A DNA stretch of 14,993 nt. Source: Verrucomicrobiota bacterium (GTDB taxonomy: Bacteria > Verrucomicrobiota > Verrucomicrobiia > Methylacidiphilales > Verrucolacustridaceae). A program made the position numbers and the translations under genes. Positions 5,998 to 13,788 of this stretch are shown piece by piece. The stretch spans positions 1 to 14,993 of the forward strand of contig VHDM01000026.1 in NCBI GenBank assembly GCA_016876055.1, written 5' to 3'. The notes below the pieces were generated by a model, which worked only from the letters and a program-made list of their open reading frames with translations, had not been told where the DNA came from and did no database searches. Positions within the stretch are counted from its first letter, which is position 1. Each line of letters begins with the position of its first letter.

Positions 5998-7442
5998 GCG
6001 CCGGATTCCCGCGGCCGCAGTAACGGGAAGAAAATCACCTCCCGGATCGAATCCACCCCGGCCAGCAGCATGGCCAGACGGTCCACCCCCAATCCCAACC
6101 CGCCCGCCGGCGGCATCCCGCTCTCCAGCGCCTCGAGAAACTCATGATCCACCTTTTGGGTGTGTTCCCCCACCTGGTGCCGGAACCTCTCGGCCTGCAG
6201 CACCGGGTCGTTCAGCTCGGAGTAGCCGGGAGAAATCTCCTGGCGACCGCAGATCAGTTCGTACACGTCGACCACCGTCGGGTCTTCCCGGTTCAGGCGG
6301 GCCAGCGGGACCAGCTCGGCCGGAAGATGGGTGATGAAGACCGGGTTCACCGCCTCCGCTTCGACCTTTTTCTCAAACACCTTCTGGGTGATCTCCAGCA
6401 CGGAAAGGTTCGGTTCCAGTTCCACGCCCAGGGTCGCCGCCTTTTTTTCCATCGCCTCCCGGGAAAGCTTAAACCAGTCGGCTCCCGCCACCGCCGTGAT
6501 CGTGTCCCGGTACTTTTTTCTCGGCCAGGGAGGCGTCAGATCGATCGTCGTGCCGTCCGCCTGGGCGATTTTCAGTCCTCCGGTCAGCTCCCGGGCCGCA
6601 CCCGCAATCATCTCCTCGACCAACGCGGCCATCCCCGCGAAGTCCGAGTAAGCCCAATACGCCTCCAACATCGTAAATTCCGGGTTGTGCTTCCGGGAAA
6701 TGCCCTCGTTGCGGAAGTTGCGGTTGATTTCGAACACCTTTTCCAATCCGCCCACCAGCAGGCGCTTGAGATAAAGTTCGGGAGCGATGCGCAGATACAA
6801 ATCCATGCCCATCGCGTGATGCTTGGTCTTGAAGGGTTCGGCCGCCGCCCCGCCGGCCACCGTCTGCATCATCGGCGTCTCCACCTCCGTAAAACCACGG
6901 GCCGCCAGGAATTCCCGCAGGTACCGGACCAGCCGCACCCGTAGGTGGAGCGCTTGACGGCAGGCCTCGTTGGCAATCAGGTCCAGATGGCGCTGCCGGT
7001 GCCGCGTCTCCGTGTCCACCAAGCCGTGCCACTTGTCCGGCAACGGCGCCAAGGCCTTCGTCAAAAGGACCAACCTTTCCACGCGGACCGACTTTTCCCC
7101 CGTTTTCGTGAGGAAGAGCGTGCCTTCCACGCCCAAGATGTCGCCCAAATCCAGGAGCTCGAACACGGAACGTTCTGTTTCCGGCAGCGAGGGCTTCTGG
7201 ATGTAAATTTGCAGCCGGCCGGCCCGGTCCTGCAGATGGAGAAATTGGCTTTTGCCCATGTCCCGATGGGAAACGATGCGCCCGGCCATCCGGACTTTCC
7301 TTCCCTCTTCCCACTTTCTCACGATCTCCACCGTGCTTTCCGTCCCGGGAAACGGCCCCCCAAACGGATCCACCCCCAGTTCCCGTAACTTCCGTAGCTT
7401 CTCACGGCGCACGGCCAGCAGGGCGGATCTTTCTTCACTCAT
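5994..7442 (-). CDS. lysS: lysyl-tRNA synthetase, class II
   Basis: Charges tRNA-Lys in the cytoplasm. The 482-residue protein has an N-terminal OB-fold anticodon-binding domain (about 48-130). The class II catalytic core follows: motif 1 region with FTEVETP (184-190), motif 2 FEINRNFRNEG (237-247) leading to HNPEFTMLE (252-260), and motif 3 GLGLGVDRL (448-456). A lysine-site block reads EISPGYSELNDP (402-413), where EIANGFSELNDP is more usual; this is a mild variant and not a sign of loss. The ATG start gives a normal length. The start codon lies in the base of a perfect hairpin. The stop overlaps the next gene in ATGA. It follows ptsI by 74 bp, in which I see no convincing promoter. Confidence 0.97.
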   Translation of the reverse strand: MSEERSALLAVRREKLRKLRELGVDPFGGPFPGTESTVEIVRKWEEGRKVRMAGRIVSHRDMGKSQFLHLQDRAGRLQIYIQKPSLPETERSVFELLDLGDILGVEGTLFLTKTGEKSVRVERLVLLTKALAPLPDKWHGLVDTETRHRQRHLDLIANEACRQALHLRVRLVRYLREFLAARGFTEVETPMMQTVAGGAAAEPFKTKHHAMGMDLYLRIAPELYLKRLLVGGLEKVFEINRNFRNEGISRKHNPEFTMLEAYWAYSDFAGMAALVEEMIAGAARELTGGLKIAQADGTTIDLTPPWPRKKYRDTITAVAGADWFKLSREAMEKKAATLGVELEPNLSVLEITQKVFEKKVEAEAVNPVFITHLPAELVPLARLNREDPTVVDVYELICGRQEISPGYSELNDPVLQAERFRHQVGEHTQKVDHEFLEALESGMPPAGGLGLGVDRLAMLLAGVDSIREVIFFPLLRPRESGA

Positions 7443-7463
7443 CGGGTGGCAGTCTTACCCGAT
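7441..7463 (-). promoter_or_regulatory. hairpin enclosing the lysS start codon
   Basis: In the mRNA sense, ATCGGGT (7463-7457) pairs perfectly with ACCCGAT (7447-7441) around a 9-nt loop. The last two stem bases are the A and T of the lysS ATG. The best SD-like sequence, GGGGAGG (7474-7468), is 25 nt from the ATG, too far unless the hairpin brings them together. The pairing is seen directly. A control role (start-codon masking, or effective shortening of SD spacing) is inference. Confidence 0.5.
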
Positions 7464-7516
7464 TCTGCCTCCCCTGGGTAGGTCAGACTCACCGGAGCCT
7501 GCCGGCCCGCTCCCAA

Positions 7517-9295
7517 CTAGCCCACCAACTGCGGGTACGCTGCTTGGGCCACCTGCTGCAGTCGTTGCTGAATCTGCGGAACGGAGTCCATGGCCAGCAG
7601 CTCCTCCGTCAGCTTTTGACACTCCCCAAACCTCAGGCTCTGCACCGCCTTTTTTACCCGGGGCACCGACACCGAACCCATGCTCAGCTCATCCACCCCC
7701 AACCCCACCAGCACCGGCGTCATCACCACGTCGGCCGCCATTTCCCCACACACCCCGACCCAGAGGTGGCGCCGCCGGGCCGCCTCCACCACCCTTTGGA
7801 TCAATCCCAGCACCGCCGGATGGGTCGGTTGATAGAGGTTGGCCACCCTCTCGTTGGTGCGGTCCGCCGCCAAGGTGTACTGCGTCAGATCATTGGTGCC
7901 GATACTGAAAAACTGCACGAGCGGCGCCAACCGGTCCACGATCAAAGCTGCCGAAGGCACCTCGATCATCGCCCCCGCCTCCACCTCAGCCGCCGCCGGC
8001 ACTCCCGCTGCCCGCAGCTCCTCCCGCGCTTCCCCCAAAATCGCCAGCGCGGCGGACAACTCTTCCCTCGTCGCAATCATCGGAAACATCACCCGGATTT
8101 TGCCACCGGGGTTGGAGCGGCAAATCGCCCGCAGTTGCACCTTGAAGACATCGGGTTTTTCAAGGCAGTACCGGATCGCCCGCCATCCCAGAAAGGGATT
8201 TTGTTCGGGATCCATCCCCAGATGCGTCGGCAGCTTGTCCCCTCCCAAATCCAGCGTCCGGATGATCGCCGGATGCGGCCGGGACGCCTCCACCACCTGC
8301 CGGTAAATGTTCGTCTGTTCGTCCTCCCCGGGAAAATGGACCCGGTTCAAGAAGAGGAATTCCGTGCGGTACAGACCGATCCCCTCCGCTCCGCTCTGCG
8401 CGATCAGTGGCAGATCCTCCGGCAATTCCACGTTTGCGGAGAGAATGACTTTTCTTCCGTCCAGGGTCGTCCCCGGGGTGTCCCGCAGGGCCTCCAGACT
8501 GACCTCCACCTCATGCCGACGCTTCTCGATCTGACCGTACTCGTATTTCGTCTGTTCGGTCGGATTGACGATCAGCAGGCCGGCGTACCCGTCCAAAATC
8601 ACCGCTGCCCCGGATTCACACCGGTCCAGCACCTCATGCAGACCCACCACCGCGGGGATGTTGAGCGACCTTGCCATGATCGCCGTGTGGGAAGTGACAC
8701 TGCCCGCCTCGGTGGCAAAGCCCAGGGCCAGCTGGCGGTTCAGCAGCGCCGTGTCGGACGGCGTCAGGTCGTGCGCCAGGATCACACTCGGCTCGTCCAG
8801 CGCGTAAAGGTCCGCCAATTTCCGGCCGAGCAGGTTGTGCACCACCCGTCGGCCCACATCGAGAATATCGGCCGCCCGCTCCCGCAGGTACGGATCTTCC
8901 ACCTCCTTCATGCTTTGGGCGTACACCCGAATCACGTGTTGGTAGACGCTCTCCACGCACACTTTCCGCAGTTCCAGCTGCCGCCGCACCGCCCCGGCGA
9001 TCGTGCTGTCCGCTGCCACCAGCAGATGGGCCTCAAAAATGTCGGTTGGCTGTTCCCCCAGGGAGTGGGCCAGCTGGTCGCGGATTTTCTGGATCTGCTC
9101 CCGCGTCTTCAGCAACGCCGCTTCCAGGCGCCGCATCTCGTCCTCAATTTGCTCCGGCCGGATCGGGGTGGGATGAATCCGGACTTCCTCCTCCTTGCTG
9201 AAAACCGCCAACTGCCCGCTCACCACCCCCGGGGAGGCGGGAATCCCCGTAAGGCGCAGCTCGTTTCCGTGGTTGGGGCTGCCGGCTTCGCTCAC
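7517..9295 (-). CDS. ptsI: phosphoenolpyruvate-protein phosphotransferase (Enzyme I)
   Basis: EI takes the phosphoryl group from PEP and passes it to HPr in the cytoplasm. The 592-residue product has the usual order: an N-terminal HPr-binding and phosphohistidine domain with the active His203 in GSVTSHTAIMARS, then a PEP-binding barrel with LYRTEFLFLNR (308-318), SIGTNDLTQYTLAADR (464-479) and the proton-donor Cys516 in VCGEMA. Length is normal. The only plausible early start is GTG 9295, 24 nt after the HPr stop. GGAGGA is separated from it by a small hairpin. No sugar-specific EII components occur in the window. Confidence 0.97.
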   Translation of the reverse strand: MSEAGSPNHGNELRLTGIPASPGVVSGQLAVFSKEEEVRIHPTPIRPEQIEDEMRRLEAALLKTREQIQKIRDQLAHSLGEQPTDIFEAHLLVAADSTIAGAVRRQLELRKVCVESVYQHVIRVYAQSMKEVEDPYLRERAADILDVGRRVVHNLLGRKLADLYALDEPSVILAHDLTPSDTALLNRQLALGFATEAGSVTSHTAIMARSLNIPAVVGLHEVLDRCESGAAVILDGYAGLLIVNPTEQTKYEYGQIEKRRHEVEVSLEALRDTPGTTLDGRKVILSANVELPEDLPLIAQSGAEGIGLYRTEFLFLNRVHFPGEDEQTNIYRQVVEASRPHPAIIRTLDLGGDKLPTHLGMDPEQNPFLGWRAIRYCLEKPDVFKVQLRAICRSNPGGKIRVMFPMIATREELSAALAILGEAREELRAAGVPAAAEVEAGAMIEVPSAALIVDRLAPLVQFFSIGTNDLTQYTLAADRTNERVANLYQPTHPAVLGLIQRVVEAARRRHLWVGVCGEMAADVVMTPVLVGLGVDELSMGSVSVPRVKKAVQSLRFGECQKLTEELLAMDSVPQIQQRLQQVAQAAYPQLVG

Positions 9296-9296
9296 G

Positions 9297-9315
9297 GAGA
9301 CAAAGTCTCTCCTCC
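9297..9315 (-). promoter_or_regulatory. ptsI ribosome binding site with intervening hairpin
   Basis: In the mRNA sense GGAGGA (9315-9310) is followed at once by GAGAC-TTT-GTCTC (9309-9297), a perfect 5-bp stem with a 3-nt loop. One C then precedes the GTG start. Linear SD-to-start spacing is 14 nt, longer than usual; folding the stem would shorten it greatly. Pairing is seen; function is inference. Confidence 0.5.
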
Positions 9316-9319
9316 GCGG

Positions 9320-9607
9320 CTACTCCTCGTCGAACTTTCTTTCCACCAAATGGAGCAGGGCCTGCACCGCCTCCTGCGCCCCCGGGCCGGACGCGGTGAT
9401 CCGGATTTTGGAGCCCATGCCCGCGGCCAGCATCATCAGACCCATGATGCTCTTACCGTTGATCCTCTCCCCGTCCTTCTCGACCAGGATCTCGCATTTG
9501 TGCCGGTTGGCTTCCCGCACAAACATCGCCGCCGGCCGGGCGTGTAGCCCCAGCCGGTTTCGGATCAACGTTTCCTGCCCGTGCGGGCTGCCCTCCGGCG
9601 GCGTCAT
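9320..9607 (-). CDS. ptsH: HPr phosphocarrier protein
   Basis: A small phosphocarrier between EI and its targets. The 95-residue product has the EI-dependent site His22 in RLGLHARPAAMFV (18-30) and the regulatory Ser53 in NGKSIMGLMMLAA (50-62). The 31-residue spacing equals that of His15 to Ser46 in model HPr proteins. Both sites are intact, so it can be phosphorylated by EI and by HprK. About seven extra N-terminal residues precede the usual start. GTG 9613 would overlap the hprK stop (GTGA), but AAGGA (9617-9621) is 9 nt from ATG 9607, so I prefer the ATG. Confidence 0.95.
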   Translation of the reverse strand: MTPPEGSPHGQETLIRNRLGLHARPAAMFVREANRHKCEILVEKDGERINGKSIMGLMMLAAGMGSKIRITASGPGAQEAVQALLHLVERKFDEE

Positions 9608-9609
9608 TC

Positions 9610-10566
9610 TCACCGGTCCTTGAGGTTGAGCCGTTGGAGCAGCTTCTCGTTGAACTCCATCGCCGAAAACTGCCCCATGGTCTTCATCTTTTGGTCCAAC
9701 GCCGCCACCTGCACCAACCCGGCCAAGTCGCGCCCCGGCCGGATCGGAATCTTCACATGGGGAATTTTCAGGCCGAGGATTTCATAAAACTGTTGATCCA
9801 GGCCGGTCCGCTCAATTTCCCCCACCTTGTCCCATTCCATCAAGGTCACCACCAGATCCAGCCGCTTCTCCGTGCGGATGGCCCGCCCCCCGAACAGCGA
9901 GGCCACGTTGATGATCCCGATGCCCCGCACCTCCATGAAGGTGCGTGTCACTTCCGCCGAGGTGGCCATCAGCTCCCTGCCCTCGATCAACCGCAGCCGT
10001 GTGATGTCGTCAGCAACCAGCGAATAGCCCCGTTCCACCAAACCCAGCGCACATTCGCTTTTCCCAATCCCGCTCTCCCCCCGGATCAACACCCCCATCC
10101 CCAGAATGTCCACCATGCTCCCGTGCTCGCTCGTGGAGGGCGCAAAGTCCTCCTCCAAACATAGCGTGATGAGATTGACGAGCCGAGGGGTCACGATCGG
10201 GGAGGAAAAAAGCGGCACCTTGGCGGCCTGGGCCTCCTTCACGACGAAGGCCGGAGGCTTGAGGTCCCGGCTGAAAACCACACAAGGGATGTTTCGCTCC
10301 AGGACCGCCCGGAACCGTTTCGGACGATCCTCCGGGGCGAGGGATTGCAGGTAGGCGGTTTCACTTTTGCCGATCAACTGCACCCGCTGGTTGGCAAAAT
10401 ATTTTGTGAACCCGGTGAGGGCCATGCCCATCCGGTTCACCGCTCCTTCGCGGATCGTCCGGTCCATCCCCGCCTCGCCCGCCACCGATTTCAGCTGCAA
10501 CCGATCGGCGTGCTCCCGATAGAAGTGCTCGACCGTGACAGCCCTGGGTTTGCGGATCGCGCTCAT
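9610..10566 (-). CDS. hprK: HPr kinase/phosphorylase
   Basis: HprK phosphorylates and dephosphorylates the regulatory serine of HPr, linking carbon state to gene control. The 318-residue product has the N-terminal domain (about 1-130), then His148 in EHGSMVDI, the P-loop GESGIGKS (163-170), D186/D187 in LVADD and the family signature MEVRGIGIINVASLFGG (211-227). All key residues are present and the length is normal. The frame is open to 10623, and ATG 10581 would overlap galE. I chose ATG 10566, 4 nt after the galE stop, because it gives the usual N-terminus. It sits directly before its substrate gene ptsH, which supports the call. Confidence 0.96.
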   Translation of the reverse strand: MSAIRKPRAVTVEHFYREHADRLQLKSVAGEAGMDRTIREGAVNRMGMALTGFTKYFANQRVQLIGKSETAYLQSLAPEDRPKRFRAVLERNIPCVVFSRDLKPPAFVVKEAQAAKVPLFSSPIVTPRLVNLITLCLEEDFAPSTSEHGSMVDILGMGVLIRGESGIGKSECALGLVERGYSLVADDITRLRLIEGRELMATSAEVTRTFMEVRGIGIINVASLFGGRAIRTEKRLDLVVTLMEWDKVGEIERTGLDQQFYEILGLKIPHVKIPIRPGRDLAGLVQVAALDQKMKTMGQFSAMEFNEKLLQRLNLKDR

Positions 10567-10570
10567 CGCC

Positions 10571-11542
10571 TTAGTCGGCATAGCCCCGCGGGTGCGCCTG
10601 GTGCCACGCCCAGGCGCCGGCAAGAATCTGGTCGAGGCTGGAGTGCACCGGCTTCCATCCTAACTCCCTCTGCAGCTTTTGCGAAGCCGCGACGAGCTTG
10701 GGCGGATCCCCCGCCCGGGCCGGTCGCCCCTGCACCGGGATCTCCCGCCTCGTGACCTTTTTCGCCGCCTCGATCACTTGTCGCACGGAATAGCCGTTCC
10801 CCGTCCCCACGTTGAAAAAACCCGCCTGCGCCCGCTCCAAAGCCAGGATGTGGGCGGAGGCGAGGTCCCGCACATGGATGTAGTCCCGGATGCAGGTGCC
10901 GTCCGGGGTCGCATGCTGCTCCCCAAACACCTCGACGCACGGCTTTTGCCCCAGGGCGGTGAACAGCACATTGGGAATCAGGTGGGTCTCCACCCGGTGA
11001 TGCTCCCCGCGCTCCGCCGAGGCCCCCGCCGCGTTGAAATAACGGAGGGCGGTGGGAACAAGCCCGTAAATTTGCCCATACCAGGCTAATATCTGCTCAA
11101 ACATCAGCTTGGAATGTCCGTACGGGTTGATCGGTTTCTGCGGGGTGGCTTCGTCCATCGGTACCCGCTCCGGCAGCCCGTAGGTGGCACAGGTGGAAGA
11201 GAAGATGATTTTCCGGCAACCCGCCGCCACCATCGCATCCAGCAGATTCACCCCGCCGCTCACATTCACCCGGTAATACATCGAGGGGTCCCGCATGCTC
11301 TCGGGCACCAGCGCCTTGCCGGCAAAATGAATCACCGCCTCCGGCCGGTGCTCCTGCACCGCCCGCATCAACAGGTCCCGGTCCAACAGGTCACCCTGCA
11401 AAAAGACCGCCCGCGGGTGGAGCGCACCCCGGTGGCCCTCGCTCAGATTGTCCCAGACCACCACCTCGTGGCTGGCCGCGATCAGTTCCTCCACGCAAAC
11501 GGAGCCGATGTAGCCGGCTCCCCCAGTGACTAAAACCTTCAT
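10571..11542 (-). CDS. galE: UDP-glucose 4-epimerase
   Basis: Interconverts UDP-glucose and UDP-galactose for sugar use and for cell-surface glycans. The 323-residue extended short-chain dehydrogenase has the NAD-binding GGAGYIGS (7-14), the SSTCATYG block (115-122) and the catalytic Tyr141/Lys145 of YGHSK. RYFNAAGA and the RDYIHVRDLA segment, typical of GalE, follow. Length is slightly short of the E. coli enzyme but normal for bacterial GalE. The start follows the rho stop by 25 nt with no clear SD. A GGGAATTCCC palindrome runs across the rho stop. Related epimerases with other UDP-sugar substrates cannot be excluded. Confidence 0.93.
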   Translation of the reverse strand: MKVLVTGGAGYIGSVCVEELIAASHEVVVWDNLSEGHRGALHPRAVFLQGDLLDRDLLMRAVQEHRPEAVIHFAGKALVPESMRDPSMYYRVNVSGGVNLLDAMVAAGCRKIIFSSTCATYGLPERVPMDEATPQKPINPYGHSKLMFEQILAWYGQIYGLVPTALRYFNAAGASAERGEHHRVETHLIPNVLFTALGQKPCVEVFGEQHATPDGTCIRDYIHVRDLASAHILALERAQAGFFNVGTGNGYSVRQVIEAAKKVTRREIPVQGRPARAGDPPKLVAASQKLQRELGWKPVHSSLDQILAGAWAWHQAHPRGYAD

Positions 11543-11567
11543 CCGATCGCCGGGTGTCGGGAATTCC

Positions 11568-13094
11568 CTATTCCTTCAGGTTCATCGCCAGAAGGAATTC
11601 GACATTGTTTTTGGTCTTCTTCAGGCGCTCCAGCAGCAGTTCCATCGCCTCGACGGGCGGCAACGAGGAAAGCGCCCGCCGCAAAATGTGGATCCGCGGC
11701 ATCTCGTCGGTGTGGTAAAGCAGCTCCTCCTTCCGGGTTCCGGATTTGGAGATGTTCACCGCCGGGTACACCCGCTTGTCGACCAGCGCCCGGTCCAGGT
11801 GGATCTCCATGTTCCCCGTGCCCTTGAATTCTTCAAAGATCACCTCATCCATCTTGCTGCCCGTGTCCACCAAGGCCGTGGCGATGATCGTGAGGCTGCC
11901 ACCTTCCTCGATGTTCCTTGCCGCCCCGAAGAATCGCTTCGGTTTGTGGAGCGCGTTGGCGTCCACGCCGCCGGAGAGAATCTTGCCGCTGTGCGGCTGC
12001 ATCGTGTTGTAGGCCCGGGCCAGCCTGGTGATGCTGTCCAGCAGGATCACCACGTCGGTTCCGCTTTCCGCCAACCGCTTGGCCCGCTCGATGACCATCT
12101 CGGCGATGTGCACGTGCCGGTCGGGCGGCTCATCAAAGGTGGAACTGATCACCTCGCCTTTTACCGATCGCTCCATGTCGGTCACCTCCTCCGGCCGCTC
12201 GTCGATCAGCAGCACGATCAGGTGTGCCTTGGGGTGGTTGGCGGTGATCGAGTTGGCAATCTTCTGCATCAGCACCGTCTTCCCGGTCCGGGGCGGCGCC
12301 ACGATCAGGCCGCGCTGACCGAACCCGACGGGGCTGATCAGGTCAAACGCCCGCATCGCCATGTCCTTGAGTTTTTCGTTCTCCAGGATGACCCGGCGGT
12401 TCGGAAACAGCGGCGTCAAATTGTCAAAGTGGATCGGGGCTTTGCGCTTGCCCACGTCTTCCCCGCTCACCGTGTCCACCGTCGCCAGCGCGAAGTAGTG
12501 GTCCTTGTCCACCGGCGAACGAATCTCGCCGCTCACCCGGTCGCCCCGGCGCAGCCCGTACTTCCGGATCAGCCCGGGATGGACATAGATGTCCTCGCGG
12601 GTCGCCAGGTAATTGTTGGCCTGCAGGCGCAGGAATCCGTAATGATCGGGCAGGATTTCGAGAACTCCTTCTCCCGCCACCCGGCCGTTGTTCAGCGCAT
12701 GCCGGCGCAGGATTTCGAAAATCAGCTCGTATTTGCGGAGACCCCCGGGATTTTCCACCCCGATCTCCACCGCCTTCTCCGCCAAATCCTGAAAAGACAT
12801 GTTCTGCAAATCGTCCACTCGCATGAGCGGTCCGGTCGGGCGGGGCGCCTCAGGAACTCCACCTTCGTTGCCGCCACCCTCTGGGCCGCCCGTTTCAGGC
12901 GTCCGCCGGTAGTCATAATCATCGCGATAGCCGCCCCCACCGCCGTAGCCCCGGCGATCGCGCCCACCCCCAGCCCCGCGCCGACGCCGGAAAAAGCGCT
13001 GGCGGCCATAGTCGTTGCGCGGACCGTAGTCCCCGCCCCGCGGTCCGTAGTCCTGATTCCCTTGGCCCTGTTGTTCTGGTCCTTCGCCGTTCAT
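11568..13094 (-). CDS. rho: transcription termination factor Rho with Gly/Arg-rich N-terminal extension
   Basis: A hexameric RNA-dependent ATPase that ends transcription. The 508-residue protein starts with a low-complexity tail (about 1-92) rich in Gly, Arg, Tyr, Asp and Gln, with RRRRG and GYGGGGGYRDDYDY-like stretches. The Rho N-terminal helical domain (about 93-135), the cold-shock RNA-binding domain (about 140-215) and the ATPase core follow. The core has Walker A APPRTGKT (266-273), LLIDERPEEV (296-305), VILLDSITRLARAYN (349-363) and the Q/R-loop region SGGVDANALHKPKRFFGAARN. Walker A carries Arg-Thr where E. coli has Lys-Ala. The start is supported by AGGA 7 nt upstream. It follows coaE by 45 bp. 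Confidence 0.97.
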   Translation of the reverse strand: MNGEGPEQQGQGNQDYGPRGGDYGPRNDYGRQRFFRRRRGAGGGRDRRGYGGGGGYRDDYDYRRTPETGGPEGGGNEGGVPEAPRPTGPLMRVDDLQNMSFQDLAEKAVEIGVENPGGLRKYELIFEILRRHALNNGRVAGEGVLEILPDHYGFLRLQANNYLATREDIYVHPGLIRKYGLRRGDRVSGEIRSPVDKDHYFALATVDTVSGEDVGKRKAPIHFDNLTPLFPNRRVILENEKLKDMAMRAFDLISPVGFGQRGLIVAPPRTGKTVLMQKIANSITANHPKAHLIVLLIDERPEEVTDMERSVKGEVISSTFDEPPDRHVHIAEMVIERAKRLAESGTDVVILLDSITRLARAYNTMQPHSGKILSGGVDANALHKPKRFFGAARNIEEGGSLTIIATALVDTGSKMDEVIFEEFKGTGNMEIHLDRALVDKRVYPAVNISKSGTRKEELLYHTDEMPRIHILRRALSSLPPVEAMELLLERLKKTKNNVEFLLAMNLKE

Positions 13095-13105
13095 AGGAGT
13101 GTCCT
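13095..13105 (-). promoter_or_regulatory. rho ribosome binding site with self-complementary flank
   Basis: In the mRNA sense AGGA (13105-13102) is followed by CAC and then TCCT directly before the ATG, so the SD can pair with its own 3' flank in a 4-bp stem. The stem is short and may not be stable. It is recorded because it decides the start codon and echoes the hairpins before ptsI and lysS. Confidence 0.45.
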
Positions 13106-13139
13106 CTCGTGCCCTCGCCCTGCACGGGACGGAAACCGG

Positions 13140-13784
13140 TCAACCCCGCCCGGGGTTTACCAGCAGTTCCGCCTGATCCCGCAGAAGCTCCAGGCTGCCT
13201 TCATTCCACAAGACTCGGTCGCTGGCCTGGGCTTTGGCTTCGGCCGTCCACTGTTGGGCGATCCAAAAGTCCGCCGCCGCCGGCGTCAGACCCCTCGCGA
13301 GCAGCCGCTCCCGGGACACCGAGGCCCGGCAGCCGACCATCACCCGGAGGTCGAAGGCTTCCTCCACCCCGGCCTCGCAGAGCAGTGGGATGACCACGGC
13401 GACGGGCTGGTGGGGAGAGCGGCGAAGAGATTCGCCGACTTCGGCTATCCAGGTCTCGCGAACGATCGGATGGATGAGGCGGTTGACGGTGGCGGTTACG
13501 GAAGGATCCCGGATCATCGCCGCGGCCAACAACCCGCGGTCCAAGTCTTTCGAAGACGATAAAATCGAGGTCCCCAGCGCGTCAACCAGTTTCCGATAGC
13601 CCTCCGCGCCCGGCCGGTAGAGCCGGTGCACGATCTCGTCCGACTCGATCACCCTCCATCCCTTGTCCGCGAGGATTTTTCCCAGGGTGCTTTTCCCCGC
13701 CGCAATCGTTCCGGTGATGGCGATCACCGGGGTGCCGGCGGGCTTGGCGGCCCCCCACGGAGCGGGTATCTTGACCGAGGTCAT
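13140..13784 (-). CDS. coaE: dephospho-CoA kinase
   Basis: Last step of coenzyme A synthesis: phosphorylates the 3'-hydroxyl of dephospho-CoA with ATP. The 214-residue product has a P-loop GTIAAGKST (25-33), the SDEIVHRLY segment (about 48-56), IHPIVRETW (about 104-112) and VVIPLLCEAGVEEAFD (lid and core, about 129-144), all as in CoaE. The ATG at 13784 gives a 19-residue Pro/Ala-containing lead before the conserved core. GTG 13727 would give a more typical N-terminus, but neither start has a clear SD. It begins 16 nt after the stop of the upstream gene on the same strand and 4 bp from tRNA-His on the other. The tRNA promoter probably lies inside its 5' end. Confidence 0.94.
   Translation of the reverse strand: MTSVKIPAPWGAAKPAGTPVIAITGTIAAGKSTLGKILADKGWRVIESDEIVHRLYRPGAEGYRKLVDALGTSILSSSKDLDRGLLAAAMIRDPSVTATVNRLIHPIVRETWIAEVGESLRRSPHQPVAVVIPLLCEAGVEEAFDLRVMVGCRASVSRERLLARGLTPAAADFWIAQQWTAEAKAQASDRVLWNEGSLELLRDQAELLVNPGRG
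13744..13772 (+). promoter_or_regulatory. candidate promoter of tRNA-His, inside the coaE 5' end
   Basis: TTGGCG at 13744-13749 and TATCTT at 13767-13772 are separated by exactly 17 bp and match the sigma-70 consensus at four of six positions each. Transcription would begin a few bases further on, leaving a short leader before tRNA-His at 13789. The match is moderate and found by eye. Confidence 0.45.
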
Positions 13785-13788
13785 CGAT

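Noticed and set aside
7544..9547. 667-codon open frame on the + strand
   Set aside because: Antisense shadow of ptsI and ptsH in GC-rich DNA. It is rich in His, Arg, Pro and Gln with no domain logic, while the minus strand has all EI and HPr motifs.
11526..13562. 678-codon open frame on the + strand
   Set aside because: Antisense shadow of rho and part of coaE. The composition is His/Arg/Val/Gln-heavy, and the minus strand encodes clear Rho motifs.
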